In this document: one piece after another, positions 24,882 through 33,912 of the stretch
Position numbering within the stretch: the stretch's first letter is position 1
Layout: every line of letters begins with the position of its first letter
Assembly (NCBI GenBank): GCA_964462985.1
Contig: CAYXAA010000001.1
Location: 62,001 to 126,000 of the forward strand
Length of the DNA stretch: 64,000 nt
Source of the DNA: CAYXAA01 sp964462985
Lineage (GTDB): Bacteria; Pseudomonadota; Alphaproteobacteria; Rhizobiales; Stappiaceae
Direction of reading: 5' to 3'
Notes under the pieces: generated by a model
Seen by the model: the letters and a program-made list of their open reading frames with translations, nothing else
What the model was told of the DNA's origin: nothing
Database searches by the model: none
Made by a program: the position numbers and the translations under genes

Positions 24882-25604
24882 ATGTCGAAGACGGAAGAGG
24901 CTTTTCATCGGCTCCGGGCCGACATCCTCGACGCCCGGCTGGCACCCGGAGCCCCGCTCGTCATCTCCGCGCTGAAGGAGAAGTACGGCCTCGGCTGGAC
25001 GCCGCTGCGTGAGGCGCTGCCGCGGCTGGAGGCCGAGCGGCTGGTGGTCTCCCACCGCAACCGCGGCTACCGGGTTGCGCCTGTCTCCGCCACCTCGCTG
25101 CGCGACCTCCAGGAGGCTCGCCGCGCCGTGGAGCACAAACTGCTCAGTCGCTCGATCGAATGCGGCGGCCCGGACTGGGAGAGCGGGATCGTGGCAGCCC
25201 ATCACCTGCTCGAACGCACCCCCTCACCCACCCCGGGTATGTCGGAAGCCGATGTAAAGCGCTGGGAGGAGCGCCACGAGGCGTTTCACCAGTCCCTGCT
25301 TGCCGCCGGCGGCTCGGACTGGCTCAACGCCTTCCAGCGCCAGCTCAACGACCAGCTCCACCGCCATCACCGCTTCATGGTGCTCGGACCCGACAGCCGC
25401 TCGGAGTTTCATACGAACGGTGAGGAGGCCCGGAACACGAGCGAGTTTCGCGAGATCCTCGACCGCACGCTCGGCATCGCCCATCACACCGCGCTGATGC
25501 AGGCTGCGCTCGACCGTGATGCTGCCAGGGCCCGGGATCTCCTCGACGAGCACATCGGATTCTCGCTCGCCGTCTATGCGGTGCTTTGGCCGGATGCCGG
25601 ATAG
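24882..25604 (+). CDS. GntR family regulator with FCD domain, probable kyn operon regulator
   Basis: The 240-residue protein has an N-terminal GntR winged helix (LREALPRLEAERLVVSHRNRGYRVAPVS) and a C-terminal helical FCD ligand domain with spaced acidic and His residues (RHEAFHQSLLAAGG, HHRFMV, ALDRDAARARDLLDEHI) that often bind a metal and a carboxylate. It is transcribed divergently from kynU, 141 bp away, and the shared promoter contains a perfect palindrome. Pseudomonas uses the Lrp/AsnC-type KynR for these genes, so a GntR-type controller is a different solution. The effector is presumably tryptophan, kynurenine or anthranilate; that is inference. Confidence 0.88.
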   Translation: MSKTEEAFHRLRADILDARLAPGAPLVISALKEKYGLGWTPLREALPRLEAERLVVSHRNRGYRVAPVSATSLRDLQEARRAVEHKLLSRSIECGGPDWESGIVAAHHLLERTPSPTPGMSEADVKRWEERHEAFHQSLLAAGGSDWLNAFQRQLNDQLHRHHRFMVLGPDSRSEFHTNGEEARNTSEFREILDRTLGIAHHTALMQAALDRDAARARDLLDEHIGFSLAVYAVLWPDAG

Positions 25605-26089
25605 TCGCAGGCTCTTTCAATCGGCCACCGTGTCTGGCGCCGTTCCTTCGGGTATCGAAAACTTATCCCCGCCCCCTCGACCTGCCCGTATCATTCCGCC
25701 ATCGCCGGCTCGCTAAGGGGACCGTGATCGGACCGACCGTTTGCGTGAGCCGGGGGCGTGGCGGCACGATCTGGCGGAGGTAACGGACCCGCCGGGCCGT
25801 GCGGACCGGGACGTCACGACAGTGCACCCGGGCCAAACGTCACGGGCGGGGCGTTTCAGCACTGCCAACCTTGAGCTCACCGAGCTCACCCGAGCTCCGG
25901 CGGCGCCGGAACGTCCCGCCGAGTCCCTCAAACCTCCGGCCCGAAAGGGCGCGGAGCAATTCGTGCTGGCGATGTTTGACCGTTGCCCGGGAGCACGATG
26001 ATCGGCGCAGGAGTAGCCCGGGGATTGCGAACCCGCTATAGGAGCGCGAAAGAGCCTCTCGTCCACCACGTCGCCATCCGCGAGTTGTC
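25605..26089. other. intergenic region with short tandem GAGCTC repeat
   Basis: No convincing gene lies in these 485 bp; the short frames on both strands have no family features. A local repeat, GAGCTCACC twice then GAGCTC (25873-25897), is the only structure seen. The right end should hold the promoter of the following hydrolase gene, but no clean -35/-10 pair is visible. Confidence 0.4.
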
Positions 26090-26794
26090 ATGACCGGTTT
26101 CGTTCTGCCGCCGCCGCCCCAGCCATCCGTCGCCGTTGCCGGCGAGAACGATCGCTTTCCGGTCCGGCGCATCTTCTGCGTCGGCCGCAACTACGCCGCG
26201 CATGCGCGGGAGATGGGCAAGGATCCGAACCGCGAACCGCCGTTCTTCTTCATGAAGCCGGCCGACGCGGTCGTCGACTCGGGCGCCGAGATCCCCTACC
26301 CGCCGGAGACAACCGACCTGCATCACGAGATCGAGCTGGTGGTGGCGATCGGGATCGGCGGCACCAACATTCCCGCCGAGCGTGCACTCGACCACGTCTT
26401 CGGCTATGCGGCCGGCATCGACCTGACGCGCCGCGACCTGCAGGCCCAGGCCAAGGAGGCGGGCCGGCCCTGGGACTGGAGCAAGGGCTTTGACCACTCC
26501 GCCCCCTGCGGCACAATTCACCCCGTTGCCGAGACCGGTCACCCTGGGAAAGGCCGGATCTGGCTGGCGGTCGATGGCGTCGTCCGCCAGGACGGCGACC
26601 TCGCCGAGCTGATCTGGCCGGTGGCCGACGTGATCTCGATCTGCAGCCGGTCAATGATGCTCAAGCCGGGCGATTTGATCTTCACCGGAACCCCGGCCGG
26701 GGTCGGCGCGGTCGAGCCGGGCACGACGCTCTCCGGCGGCGTCGACGGAGTCGGCACGGTCACCGTTACCATCGGCCGGACGACGGCAGGCTGA
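26090..26794 (+). CDS. fumarylacetoacetate hydrolase family protein
   Basis: The 234-residue protein is a single FAH domain. Conserved segments are IFCVGRNYAAHAREMG, PFFFMKPADAVVDSG, the metal-ligand region HHEIELVVAIG, GYAAGIDLTRRDLQ, WDWSKGFDHSAPCG and TGTPAGVGAVEPG. Short single-domain members with the FDHSAP motif include fumarylpyruvate hydrolases of the gentisate pathway and acylpyruvases such as FAHD1; the WDWSKGFDHS segment favours this group. No gentisate dioxygenase is adjacent, so the substrate is undecided. An MFS exporter follows after 30 bp. Confidence 0.92.
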   Translation: MTGFVLPPPPQPSVAVAGENDRFPVRRIFCVGRNYAAHAREMGKDPNREPPFFFMKPADAVVDSGAEIPYPPETTDLHHEIELVVAIGIGGTNIPAERALDHVFGYAAGIDLTRRDLQAQAKEAGRPWDWSKGFDHSAPCGTIHPVAETGHPGKGRIWLAVDGVVRQDGDLAELIWPVADVISICSRSMMLKPGDLIFTGTPAGVGAVEPGTTLSGGVDGVGTVTVTIGRTTAG

Positions 26795-26824
26795 CGTGGG
26801 CGTGGCGGGCCGGAAGACATCGCC

Positions 26825-28027
26825 ATGACGATGTCGCCGCGGCTCATCGTGGGCTATTGCGGACTGCTGATGTCGGTCTCGGCGATTTCGGTCGACAGCA
26901 CGCTGCCCGTCTTTCCGGCTATGGTTGATGATCTCGCGGCGCCTTACGAGCGGGTGCAGTGGTCGGTCACGGTCTTCATCCTGTCGCTCGGCATCGGCCA
27001 CCTGCTGTGGGGCTCGGCTTCCGACCGTTTCGGCCGGCGGCCGGTGCTGGCGTCCGGCCTGTCGATCTTCGTTGTCGGCAATGCGCTTGCCGTCGTCGCA
27101 CCGACGATCGAAACACTCCTCGCCGGCCGGATCCTGCAGGGCGTCGGCGGCGCCGCCGCCGTGGTGTCATCGCGCGCAATCATCCGCGACCTCTTCTCCG
27201 GCCGGGACCTCGCCCGCAATCTGGCGATGGCGACCGCCGTCTTCGCCTTTGGCCCGATTGTCGCCCCCTTGGCTGGATCCGCCATCGCTGCCGTATCGGG
27301 CTGGCGGACCGTGTTCGGCGCCACCGCGGGCTTCGGCGTCCTGCTGCTGGCCGCCCTGTTCTTCCTGCCGGAGACCGTACCCGTGCGCACCGTGGACGCC
27401 ATGCGCCCGGCGGTGATGGTGCGGCGGACCGGCCAGCTGTTTGCCCATCCGCAGTCACGCTACTTCCTGCTTCTGTCGGGGCTGGTGATGTCGGCGATCA
27501 TCCTGATCCTCAGCGGAGCACCGCGGGTCTACGAGGCGAGTTTCGGCATCGCCGGAACAAGCTTCGCGGTCTATTTCGCGATCCACGGCATCGGCATCAT
27601 CATCGGCCAGATGGTGAACCGGCGCCTGATTGGATCGATCGGCACGGAGCGCACCATGCTCCGCGCAGGTTTCGTCCTGGTGCTGGCAAGTGGGCTGATG
27701 CTGGCTCTGACGCTCGGCGGACTGATGACCGGCTGGCTAGTGACCGCCCTCCTGGTGCTGTTCGCCAGCAGCTACCTGATCGTCTATTCCAACGCCGCCA
27801 GCCTGGTGCTCGATCCCCATGGCGACATCGCCGGCTTCGCCGCTTCGTTTTACGGCTTTCTCAGCCAGGTCGTGTCGGCGCTCATCGTGTCCGGCCTTGT
27901 CGTTATCGGCGGTGACAGCCTCACGGCCTGGGCGACCATGTTGCTGGCGATCTGCCTCGGCACGCTCGTTGCCGTCGGCCTGTGGCAGCGCTCGGCGGCG
28001 GAGCGGCACACCGGTCGAGAAGCCTGA
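26825..28027 (+). CDS. MFS transporter, Bcr/CflA-type drug exporter
   Basis: The 400-residue protein has about 12 membrane segments and the features of the DHA1 12-TMS Bcr/CflA group. Segment 1 carries SVDSTLPVFPAM; the loop 2-3 motif A is WGSASDRFGRRPVL; motif B includes RILQGVGGAAAVVSSRAIIRDLF; motif C is FGPIVAPLAGSAIA. Proton-coupled efflux of drugs or metabolites across the inner membrane is expected. It ends 3 bp from the converging oxidoreductase gene. The substrate is unknown; the preceding hydrolase may share the transcript. Confidence 0.9.
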   Translation: MTMSPRLIVGYCGLLMSVSAISVDSTLPVFPAMVDDLAAPYERVQWSVTVFILSLGIGHLLWGSASDRFGRRPVLASGLSIFVVGNALAVVAPTIETLLAGRILQGVGGAAAVVSSRAIIRDLFSGRDLARNLAMATAVFAFGPIVAPLAGSAIAAVSGWRTVFGATAGFGVLLLAALFFLPETVPVRTVDAMRPAVMVRRTGQLFAHPQSRYFLLLSGLVMSAIILILSGAPRVYEASFGIAGTSFAVYFAIHGIGIIIGQMVNRRLIGSIGTERTMLRAGFVLVLASGLMLALTLGGLMTGWLVTALLVLFASSYLIVYSNAASLVLDPHGDIAGFAASFYGFLSQVVSALIVSGLVVIGGDSLTAWATMLLAICLGTLVAVGLWQRSAAERHTGREA

Positions 28028-28029
28028 GG

Positions 28030-29379
28030 TCAGGCCGACGCCGGCGCGAACGCCCGCTCCATGTCGCGGCGGAAGCGCACCGCCGGATCACCTTCGTCGA
28101 TCTCGACGTCGTCCCAGGTGACCGTCGCCCCTTCGGGCAGGTCGTGCAGCAGCCGGACGCCGGAGGCAAGTCCGAGTGGAAGGGCACGGGCGGAAAGCGC
28201 TGCCGCCGCCGGCTGCTGCTTGCCCCAGACGGTGAAGCCGCCCTCGCCGTCGAGCGTCTCGCCGGCCTTCAGCGCTCGCTTGGCCGTCGCGACCACGTCG
28301 GCGACGAAGCCGGTCGGCGCGCCGGTCGGCTCGCGGCGCAGCGCCGCCGAGGCGACGGAAATGCCGAGCTCGAGCCCGATCATGTGGGTCGGCCGATAGA
28401 GCGCGGCAAAGCGGCCGCTGGCATCCTCCAGCATGTGGTACTCGCTGAAGCAGGCGCGGGCATAGTCGGTCTCGCCCTCGATCACGACAAAGGTGCCCAT
28501 GACGAGATTGTGCGGCACGTCCTCGCCGCTCCGCGTCAGCGCCGAGACCACCTCGGTGGTGCCGGAATGCTCCAGCACACCGCCGTGATCGGCCGGCTTG
28601 ACGATGTCCGCCAGTTCGAACCGGCTCGCTGGCGGGAAGGTAAGCCCGCCAGACTGCGGCGTCAGGCCGGTGGCATTGCAGACCGCCGTCATCTCGATGC
28701 CCGACTTGGTGCCGTCCAGGAACGAGTTGAACATCTTGGGGTTGATGATGCTGCGGTCCTTGATCTTGAGATAGGCCTCGAGCACCTCCCAGACCGTGTC
28801 GGGCGTGAGCTGGTGATAGGCCGGGAGGTACCGCGTGCCCTTGCCGGCGGCCACGACCTTGAAACCGCATGCCCGGGCCCAGTCAACGTGCTCGCAGATC
28901 AGGGCCGGCTGGTCGCCCCAGGCAAGGCTGTAGACCACGCCGGCCTCTTCGGCGCGACGGGCGAGCAGCGGGCCGGCCAGCGCGTCGGCTTCCACATTGA
29001 CCATGACGACGTGACGGCCGGCCTCGATCGCGGCAAGGCAGTGCCGGATGCCGGCTGCGGGATCCCCTGTTGCCTCGATCACCACCTCCAGTCCGTCGGC
29101 GGCGAGCACGGCGGCAAGGTCGTCCGTGACGCATGTCGCGCCGGTGCGGATGGCCTCCTCCAGGACGCCTGCGGCATACTGTGCCTCCGGCCAGCCGCAG
29201 AGCTTCAGCGTGCGTTTCGCCCGCTCGACCGAAAGGTCAATCACCGCAGCGACATGCACGCCCTCGGTCAGTCTGGCCTGGGCAAGGTACATCGAGCCGA
29301 ACTTTCCCGCCCCGATAACGGCAACCCGTACCGGCCGCCCCGCTGCAGCCCGCGCCTTGAGCATCCTCGACAGGTTCAC
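28030..29379 (-). CDS. NAD(P)-dependent oxidoreductase with C-terminal SAF domain
   Basis: The 449-residue protein has an N-terminal Rossmann fold (VRVAVIGAGKFGSMYL, about 18-33) related to homoserine dehydrogenase, then a middle catalytic region with AAGKGTRYLPAYHQLTPDT and KIKDRSIINPKMFNSFLDGT. The C-terminal SAF-like segment includes PLGLASGVRLLHDLPEGATVTWDDVEID. Similar proteins are often mislabelled FlgA or homoserine dehydrogenase in alphaproteobacteria, and several occur in sugar-acid catabolic loci. No such neighbours are present here. The substrate is unknown; oxidation of a polyol or sugar-acid derivative is only a guess. Confidence 0.82.
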   Translation of the reverse strand: MNLSRMLKARAAAGRPVRVAVIGAGKFGSMYLAQARLTEGVHVAAVIDLSVERAKRTLKLCGWPEAQYAAGVLEEAIRTGATCVTDDLAAVLAADGLEVVIEATGDPAAGIRHCLAAIEAGRHVVMVNVEADALAGPLLARRAEEAGVVYSLAWGDQPALICEHVDWARACGFKVVAAGKGTRYLPAYHQLTPDTVWEVLEAYLKIKDRSIINPKMFNSFLDGTKSGIEMTAVCNATGLTPQSGGLTFPPASRFELADIVKPADHGGVLEHSGTTEVVSALTRSGEDVPHNLVMGTFVVIEGETDYARACFSEYHMLEDASGRFAALYRPTHMIGLELGISVASAALRREPTGAPTGFVADVVATAKRALKAGETLDGEGGFTVWGKQQPAAAALSARALPLGLASGVRLLHDLPEGATVTWDDVEIDEGDPAVRFRRDMERAFAPASA

Positions 29380-29568
29380 GCGCTTCCTCCCTGGCTGTCA
29401 TTGAAGCCATCATCAACCGGCCGCGACGCCGGCGGCAAGGCCGTCCCGCAAGAAGGCGGTACGATCCTGGCTGCGGCCGGTCCGCACTCCGGATCATTTT
29501 GCATGCGCGGATGATTGACAGGCCGCGCGTCCCGGGGCTTCGTAGCCCGGTTCGTTTGGAGGCCTCCC

Positions 29569-30219
29569 ATGGATATCGTCGTTCCCGGTGCCGCCAATCT
29601 CTGGCTTTTTACCGGCGCCGCGCTGGTGCTGCTGCTCGTGCCCGGCCCTGCCGTGCTTTATATCGTCGGCCGGTCGATCGAGCAGGGGCGCGCGGCCGGA
29701 CTTGTCTCCATCCTCGGCATTCATGCCGCCACCCTCGTCCACGTCGCCGCGGCCGCGCTCGGGCTGTCGGCGATCCTCGCCTCCTCTGCGCTCGCCTTCA
29801 GCGTGGTCAAATACGCCGGCGCGGCCTATCTCATCTGGCTCGGGCTGAAAAAGATCTTCGGCCGGGCCGAGGCATCCGGAGCCGCGGCAGCGGCGCCGGC
29901 GCGCAACCGCATGAAGCTGTTCCGCGAAGGATTCATCGTCAATCTCCTGAACCCGAAGACAGCGCTCTTCTTCCTCGCCTTCCTGCCGCAGTTCGTCGAC
30001 GTCGGCCGGGGACACGTCGCCTCACAGATTGCCTTTCTCGGCGTCACCTTCACGCTGATCGGCCTGGTGACCGACGGTTCCTACGCGCTCGCCGCCGGAA
30101 CGGCGGGGACCTGGCTGAAGCGCAGCCGCGGCTATCTGAAGCTCGAGCGCTATCTGAGCGGCGCGCTGTTCATCGGTCTCGGCCTCACCGCGGCGTTCAG
30201 CGGCAATCACAGGAAGTAG
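29569..30219 (+). CDS. LysE family amino-acid exporter
   Basis: The start is the ATG at 29569, which has TTGGAGG six bases upstream; the longer frame adds an unlikely leader. The 216-residue protein has about six membrane segments with the LysE/RhtB signatures LVLLLVPGPAVLYIVGRSIEQGRAAG at the N-terminus and REGFIVNLLNPKTALFFLAFLPQFV in the middle. These transporters export amino acids such as lysine, homoserine or threonine. It is divergent from the SAF oxidoreductase. Confidence 0.92.
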   Translation: MDIVVPGAANLWLFTGAALVLLLVPGPAVLYIVGRSIEQGRAAGLVSILGIHAATLVHVAAAALGLSAILASSALAFSVVKYAGAAYLIWLGLKKIFGRAEASGAAAAAPARNRMKLFREGFIVNLLNPKTALFFLAFLPQFVDVGRGHVASQIAFLGVTFTLIGLVTDGSYALAAGTAGTWLKRSRGYLKLERYLSGALFIGLGLTAAFSGNHRK

Positions 30220-30324
30220 CCGAACGCACGCCATTGCGCCGCGCTTGCCTTGCGCCGTCCGGCCCCCGATAAGGTCCCATTTCCACCCGTTCTCCTTTAA
30301 GCAGGACCTGGGGGCTATCGGCGC

Positions 30325-31794
30325 GTGGGCATAGGCATCATCGACCGTTTGCTGGAGAAGCCGTGGCAGGGCCTCGCCGCGCTTTGCTTTCTGCAGGTCG
30401 TGCTTTGGACCGGACTTCCCGGCATCGGCAGCACGTCGCCCACGCTCGACGTTGCCGAGATGCTGGCCTGGGGTCAGGAATGGCAGCTCGGCTATGCCAA
30501 GCATCCGCCGCTGCCGGCCTGGATCGCGGAAATTGCGAGGAACATCACCGGCGAGCCGATCTACGGCCCGATCCTGGCGAGCCAGCTTCTGGTGGCGACG
30601 AGTTTCCTGTTCGTCTTCCTGCTCGGCCGCCGCCTCCTCGGCACACGCGACGCGCTCATCGGCACATGGCTGCTCACCGGCGTCTACTACTTCTCCTGGC
30701 CAACGCCGGAGCTCAACCACAACGTGGTGCAGATGCCGATCTGGGCGGCGGCGCTCTACCTGTTCGCCGTGATCGGGGAGGCACCGCGCCGCATCGTGCC
30801 GTGGCTGTGGCTCGGCGCGGTCGCCGGCATCGGCATCTACGCCAAGTACAGCGTCGTCATCCTTTATGCCCTGCTGGCGCTGTGGACACTGGCCGAGCGG
30901 CCGCGGCGGGCGGCGCTCGCCACGCCGGGCCCCTGGCTCGGCGCGCTGGTCGCGCTCGCGATCGCTGCGCCGCATCTTGGCTGGCTGGTTGCCGCGGATT
31001 TCCTGCCGCTGTCCTATGCCGCGGCACGAAGCGCCGGTGAGGCGTCGTTCGGGCGTCCGTTCGGCTTTCTGGCCGCCCAGATCGCGAACCACCTGCCGAT
31101 GCTGGTGCCGCTCGCCCCTGTGCTACTGACCGGCCGCCGGCCGGCCGACGGCGTGCCAGCCCCCGGCGAAGCGCTCCGTTTCCTTGCCGTCGCGACCTTC
31201 GCACCGGCCCTGCTCACCGCCGCGCTCGCCCTGTTCGCCGGTGCCGGGCTCAAGGACATGTGGGGCGCACCGATGTTCTCGACGTCGGGCCTCCTTGCAG
31301 TCGCGCTGCTGCGGCCGCGTCTCGGCCCGGCCGCAAGGCGTGCGATGGTTGCCGGTGCCCTCATTCTCCTTGTCGTCGTGCCTGTCGCCTATGCTCTGCA
31401 GGCTCCCGTCGCGGCGGCGCTCGGCACAAAGCCACCGCGCACTGGCTGGCCGATGGATGCGATTGCGGTGACGGCAACCGAGAGTTTCCGCACAACGACA
31501 GAAGGGCGGCTCGCCTTCGTCGGCGGCGACCCGTGGCTGGCCGCGCTGGTGTCCGCAGGCAGCCCGGACCGGCCGTCGGTGGTCTTTTCCGATCCGGAGC
31601 GTACAGCACCATGGGCAACGGCGCAGGCGCTGCGGCAACACGGCCTGCTGCTGCTTTGGCGCGACGGTGACGCGGCGGCGGAGCCGCCCTACGGACTGAC
31701 CGTCGCCACCGAGGGATCCGTCCTGCTGCCCTGGAGCGGCCCGGGCGATCTCGTGCTGCACTACCGCGTGGTGGCGCCGGCAAGCCAGCGATAG
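30325..31794 (+). CDS. GT-C family glycosyltransferase, ArnT/PMT_2-like membrane protein
   Basis: The protein of 489 residues starts at a GTG at 30325. It has about ten membrane segments and an early extracytoplasmic loop with the acidic motif STSPTLDVAEMLAWGQEWQLGYAKHPPLPAW, in which D-V-A-E corresponds to the catalytic acidic residue of GT-C enzymes (PMT_2/GT39/GT83). Such enzymes move a sugar from a polyprenyl-phosphate donor onto lipid A, protein or polysaccharide in the periplasm. The C-terminal 100 residues form a soluble domain. Acceptor and donor are unknown; no polysaccharide genes adjoin it. Confidence 0.85.
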   Translation: MGIGIIDRLLEKPWQGLAALCFLQVVLWTGLPGIGSTSPTLDVAEMLAWGQEWQLGYAKHPPLPAWIAEIARNITGEPIYGPILASQLLVATSFLFVFLLGRRLLGTRDALIGTWLLTGVYYFSWPTPELNHNVVQMPIWAAALYLFAVIGEAPRRIVPWLWLGAVAGIGIYAKYSVVILYALLALWTLAERPRRAALATPGPWLGALVALAIAAPHLGWLVAADFLPLSYAAARSAGEASFGRPFGFLAAQIANHLPMLVPLAPVLLTGRRPADGVPAPGEALRFLAVATFAPALLTAALALFAGAGLKDMWGAPMFSTSGLLAVALLRPRLGPAARRAMVAGALILLVVVPVAYALQAPVAAALGTKPPRTGWPMDAIAVTATESFRTTTEGRLAFVGGDPWLAALVSAGSPDRPSVVFSDPERTAPWATAQALRQHGLLLLWRDGDAAAEPPYGLTVATEGSVLLPWSGPGDLVLHYRVVAPASQR

Positions 31795-31891
31795 GACGAC
31801 CGCCCCTAGCATGGCACTTGACGAGCGCTCTGGGCCGTCGTTGGGATAAGGCAACAACAACAAGGCCGCACGGCCACAAGGGAGGAAAACG

Positions 31892-33463
31892 ATGTCCCTT
31901 GACGCAGCGCCCGCTGGCGCGCCGGCGTCCGGCGCCCCCGATCCGGCGATCCTGCGCGCCGGACGGCTCACGGTCTACGAGCTGTTCCAGGCCCAGGTGC
32001 GCCGTTCGCCGGAGGCGCTTGCAATCGAGCAAGGCAGCGGCCGCGACCGCATCCGACTCAGCTACGGCGCGCTCGATCGCCGCGTTCAGCACGCGGCCGG
32101 ACTGCTGTTGAAACTCGGGATCCGCCGCGGCGACCGGGTCGCGGTGCTGTCGGAGAACCGGTTCGAGTACATCGAGCTCGAGCTCGCCGCGGCGATGATC
32201 GGGGCGATCGTCGCCTGCCAGAACTGGCGCCTCACCCCTGACGAGCTCCGGCATTGCCTCACGCTGGTGACGCCGAAGGTTGTGTTCGTCTCTGTCCGGC
32301 ATGGCGCGGCGCTCGGCCGGATCGATCATGGCGCGGCGCATGTCGTGGAAATCGAGAAGGACTATGAACGCCTGATCGGCGAGACGGATCCAGCGGCGCC
32401 GGAACCGGCCGTCGACCCCGAGGATGGTCTCGTCATCCTCTACACCTCGGGTACGACGGGACTGCCCAAGGGCGCGCTGATCAGCCACCGCGCCGAGATC
32501 GCCCGCATGACGGCGCTCCGGCTCGATATCCGCGCCACGGAAGGCGACGGCTTCGTCGCCTGGGCGCCGATGTTCCACATGGCCTCGACCGATCAGATGC
32601 TCGGGGCGCTGATGTCGGGTGCCCCGGTCATCGTCGTCGACGGCATGAAGCCACGGGCGATCGTCGACGCCCTCGAGCGCTACCGGCTCGGCTGGCTGGT
32701 GCTGATGCCGGGCGCAATCCAGCCGGTGATCGAGGAGATGCAAGCGCGCGGCGCCGTACCAAAGGGCATCCGCGCCATCGGCGCCATGGCCGACCTGGTG
32801 CCGGCCAAACAGCTCTCCGAGGTGACCGCGCTGATGCAGGCGCCCTATTATAACAGCTTCGGGGCGACGGAGACCGGCCTGCCGCCGGCCTCGGGCGCCC
32901 TGCTCGCTCCCGGTCAAATGCCAAAGTCGCTGTCGAAAAAGAAGAGCGCGCTCTGCGAGTTCCGTCTGGTCGATCCGTCGGGCGAGGATGTTGCCGATGG
33001 CGAGCCCGGCGAGATCGCGATTCGCGGGCCGACGGTGTTTTCCGGCTACTGGAACGCGGCCGAGGTGAATGCCCGCGATTTCCGCGGCGGCTGGTTCCAC
33101 ATGGGCGACCTGTTCCGCCGCAATCCCGACGGCACCTACGACTTCGTCGACCGGGCGAAATACATGATCAAGTCGGGAGGCGAGAACATCTATCCGGCCG
33201 AGATCGAGCGTGTGCTGCTTGCCGATCCACGGGTCGCCGACGCGGTGGTGGTGCGCAAGAAGGACCCGGCCTGGGGCGAGATCCCGGTCGCCTTCATCGC
33301 CCGGCTCGACGAGACCCTGAGCGGCACCGACATAGAGGCGCTGTGCCGGGCCAGGCTCGCGGGCTACAAGCGCCCCAAGGAAGTCCGGTTCGTTGCGCTC
33401 GAGGCCCTGCCCCGCTCGGCAACGGGCAAGATCCAGCGGCACGAGATCGAGAAATGGCTGTGA
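31892..33463 (+). CDS. acyl-CoA synthetase / AMP-dependent ligase
   Basis: The 523-residue adenylate-forming enzyme has the P-loop VILYTSGTTGLPKGALISH (about residue 190), A5 motif NSFGATETGLPP (about 325), hinge MGDLFRRNPDGTYDFVDRAKYM, IKSGGENIYPAEIERVL and the catalytic Lys in RSATGKIQRHE. It resembles medium-chain or aromatic acyl-CoA ligases. GGAGG lies eight bases before its ATG. It stands alone, so its acid substrate cannot be inferred. It is not closely similar to the ligase at 13360-14910. Confidence 0.91.
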   Translation: MSLDAAPAGAPASGAPDPAILRAGRLTVYELFQAQVRRSPEALAIEQGSGRDRIRLSYGALDRRVQHAAGLLLKLGIRRGDRVAVLSENRFEYIELELAAAMIGAIVACQNWRLTPDELRHCLTLVTPKVVFVSVRHGAALGRIDHGAAHVVEIEKDYERLIGETDPAAPEPAVDPEDGLVILYTSGTTGLPKGALISHRAEIARMTALRLDIRATEGDGFVAWAPMFHMASTDQMLGALMSGAPVIVVDGMKPRAIVDALERYRLGWLVLMPGAIQPVIEEMQARGAVPKGIRAIGAMADLVPAKQLSEVTALMQAPYYNSFGATETGLPPASGALLAPGQMPKSLSKKKSALCEFRLVDPSGEDVADGEPGEIAIRGPTVFSGYWNAAEVNARDFRGGWFHMGDLFRRNPDGTYDFVDRAKYMIKSGGENIYPAEIERVLLADPRVADAVVVRKKDPAWGEIPVAFIARLDETLSGTDIEALCRARLAGYKRPKEVRFVALEALPRSATGKIQRHEIEKWL

Positions 33464-33482
33464 GGCGGGTGGTGGGGTGGGG

Positions 33483-33503
33483 CCCTTGATGCACAATCAA
33501 GGG
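33483..33503. terminator. hairpin between convergent ligase and haem monooxygenase genes
   Basis: CCCTTGAT and ATCAAGGG form a perfect 8-bp stem with a GCACA loop, 19 bases after the ligase stop. There is no T run; it is placed to act as a bidirectional terminator between the two converging transcripts. Confidence 0.5.
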
Positions 33504-33600
33504 GCACCGCGTTCAACCACATTGATGACAGTGGGGGACGTGCCTGCTCAACCTAGAATCGGGCCTCCGTGATTTCAGGCACGTCGCCTCTGCGAGACTC

Positions 33601-33912
33601 TCACGCCTCGGTCAATATCACCTCGAACCCTTCGAAATGCGGGCCGCCGAGATAGAGCGGCTTGTTCTGTCCGGCACTGGCATGAGCCTTGCGAAACGCA
33701 TCCGACTTGGTCCATCCGACGAAGTCGTCATAGGACTTCCACACCGTGTGCGAGGCGTAGAGCGTGTGGTCTTCGGCTTCGGGCCCCTTCAGCAGGTGGA
33801 ACTCGACGAAGCCGGGCACCTCCTTGAGATGACGGTCGCGATTGCGCCAAACGGTCTCGAATTCCTGCTCTGATCCAGACTTCACCTTGAAGCGGTTCAT
33901 GGCGATATACAT
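33601..33912 (-). CDS. hmuD: IsdG-type haem-degrading monooxygenase (HmuD/HmuQ-like)
   Basis: The 103-residue protein is an ABM-fold haem monooxygenase. The IsdG catalytic residues align by position: Asn6 (MYIAMN), Trp67 (FVGWTKS) and the haem-ligand His77 (RKAHASA). The segment EVPGFVEFHLLKGPEAEDHTLY is typical of rhizobial HmuD/HmuQ. It would open haem in the cytoplasm to release iron. ATG 33912 is preferred because the strand MYIAMNRFKV is complete; ATG 33900 overlaps the upstream small ORF's stop. The gene ends the hmuR-DUF2325-small ORF run and supplies a degradation step in a locus lacking hmuS. The choice between hmuD and hmuQ is a guess. Confidence 0.9.
   Translation of the reverse strand: MYIAMNRFKVKSGSEQEFETVWRNRDRHLKEVPGFVEFHLLKGPEAEDHTLYASHTVWKSYDDFVGWTKSDAFRKAHASAGQNKPLYLGGPHFEGFEVILTEA

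Noticed and set aside
25741..26069. Short frames on both strands between the GntR gene and the FAH-family gene
   Set aside because: No ribosome site, no recognisable domain, and Arg/Pro/Ser-rich composition typical of noncoding GC-rich DNA.
31361..33496. 711-residue minus-strand frame over the glycosyltransferase end and acyl-CoA synthetase
   Set aside because: Shadow of genes with complete motifs on the other strand; no domain is recognisable.
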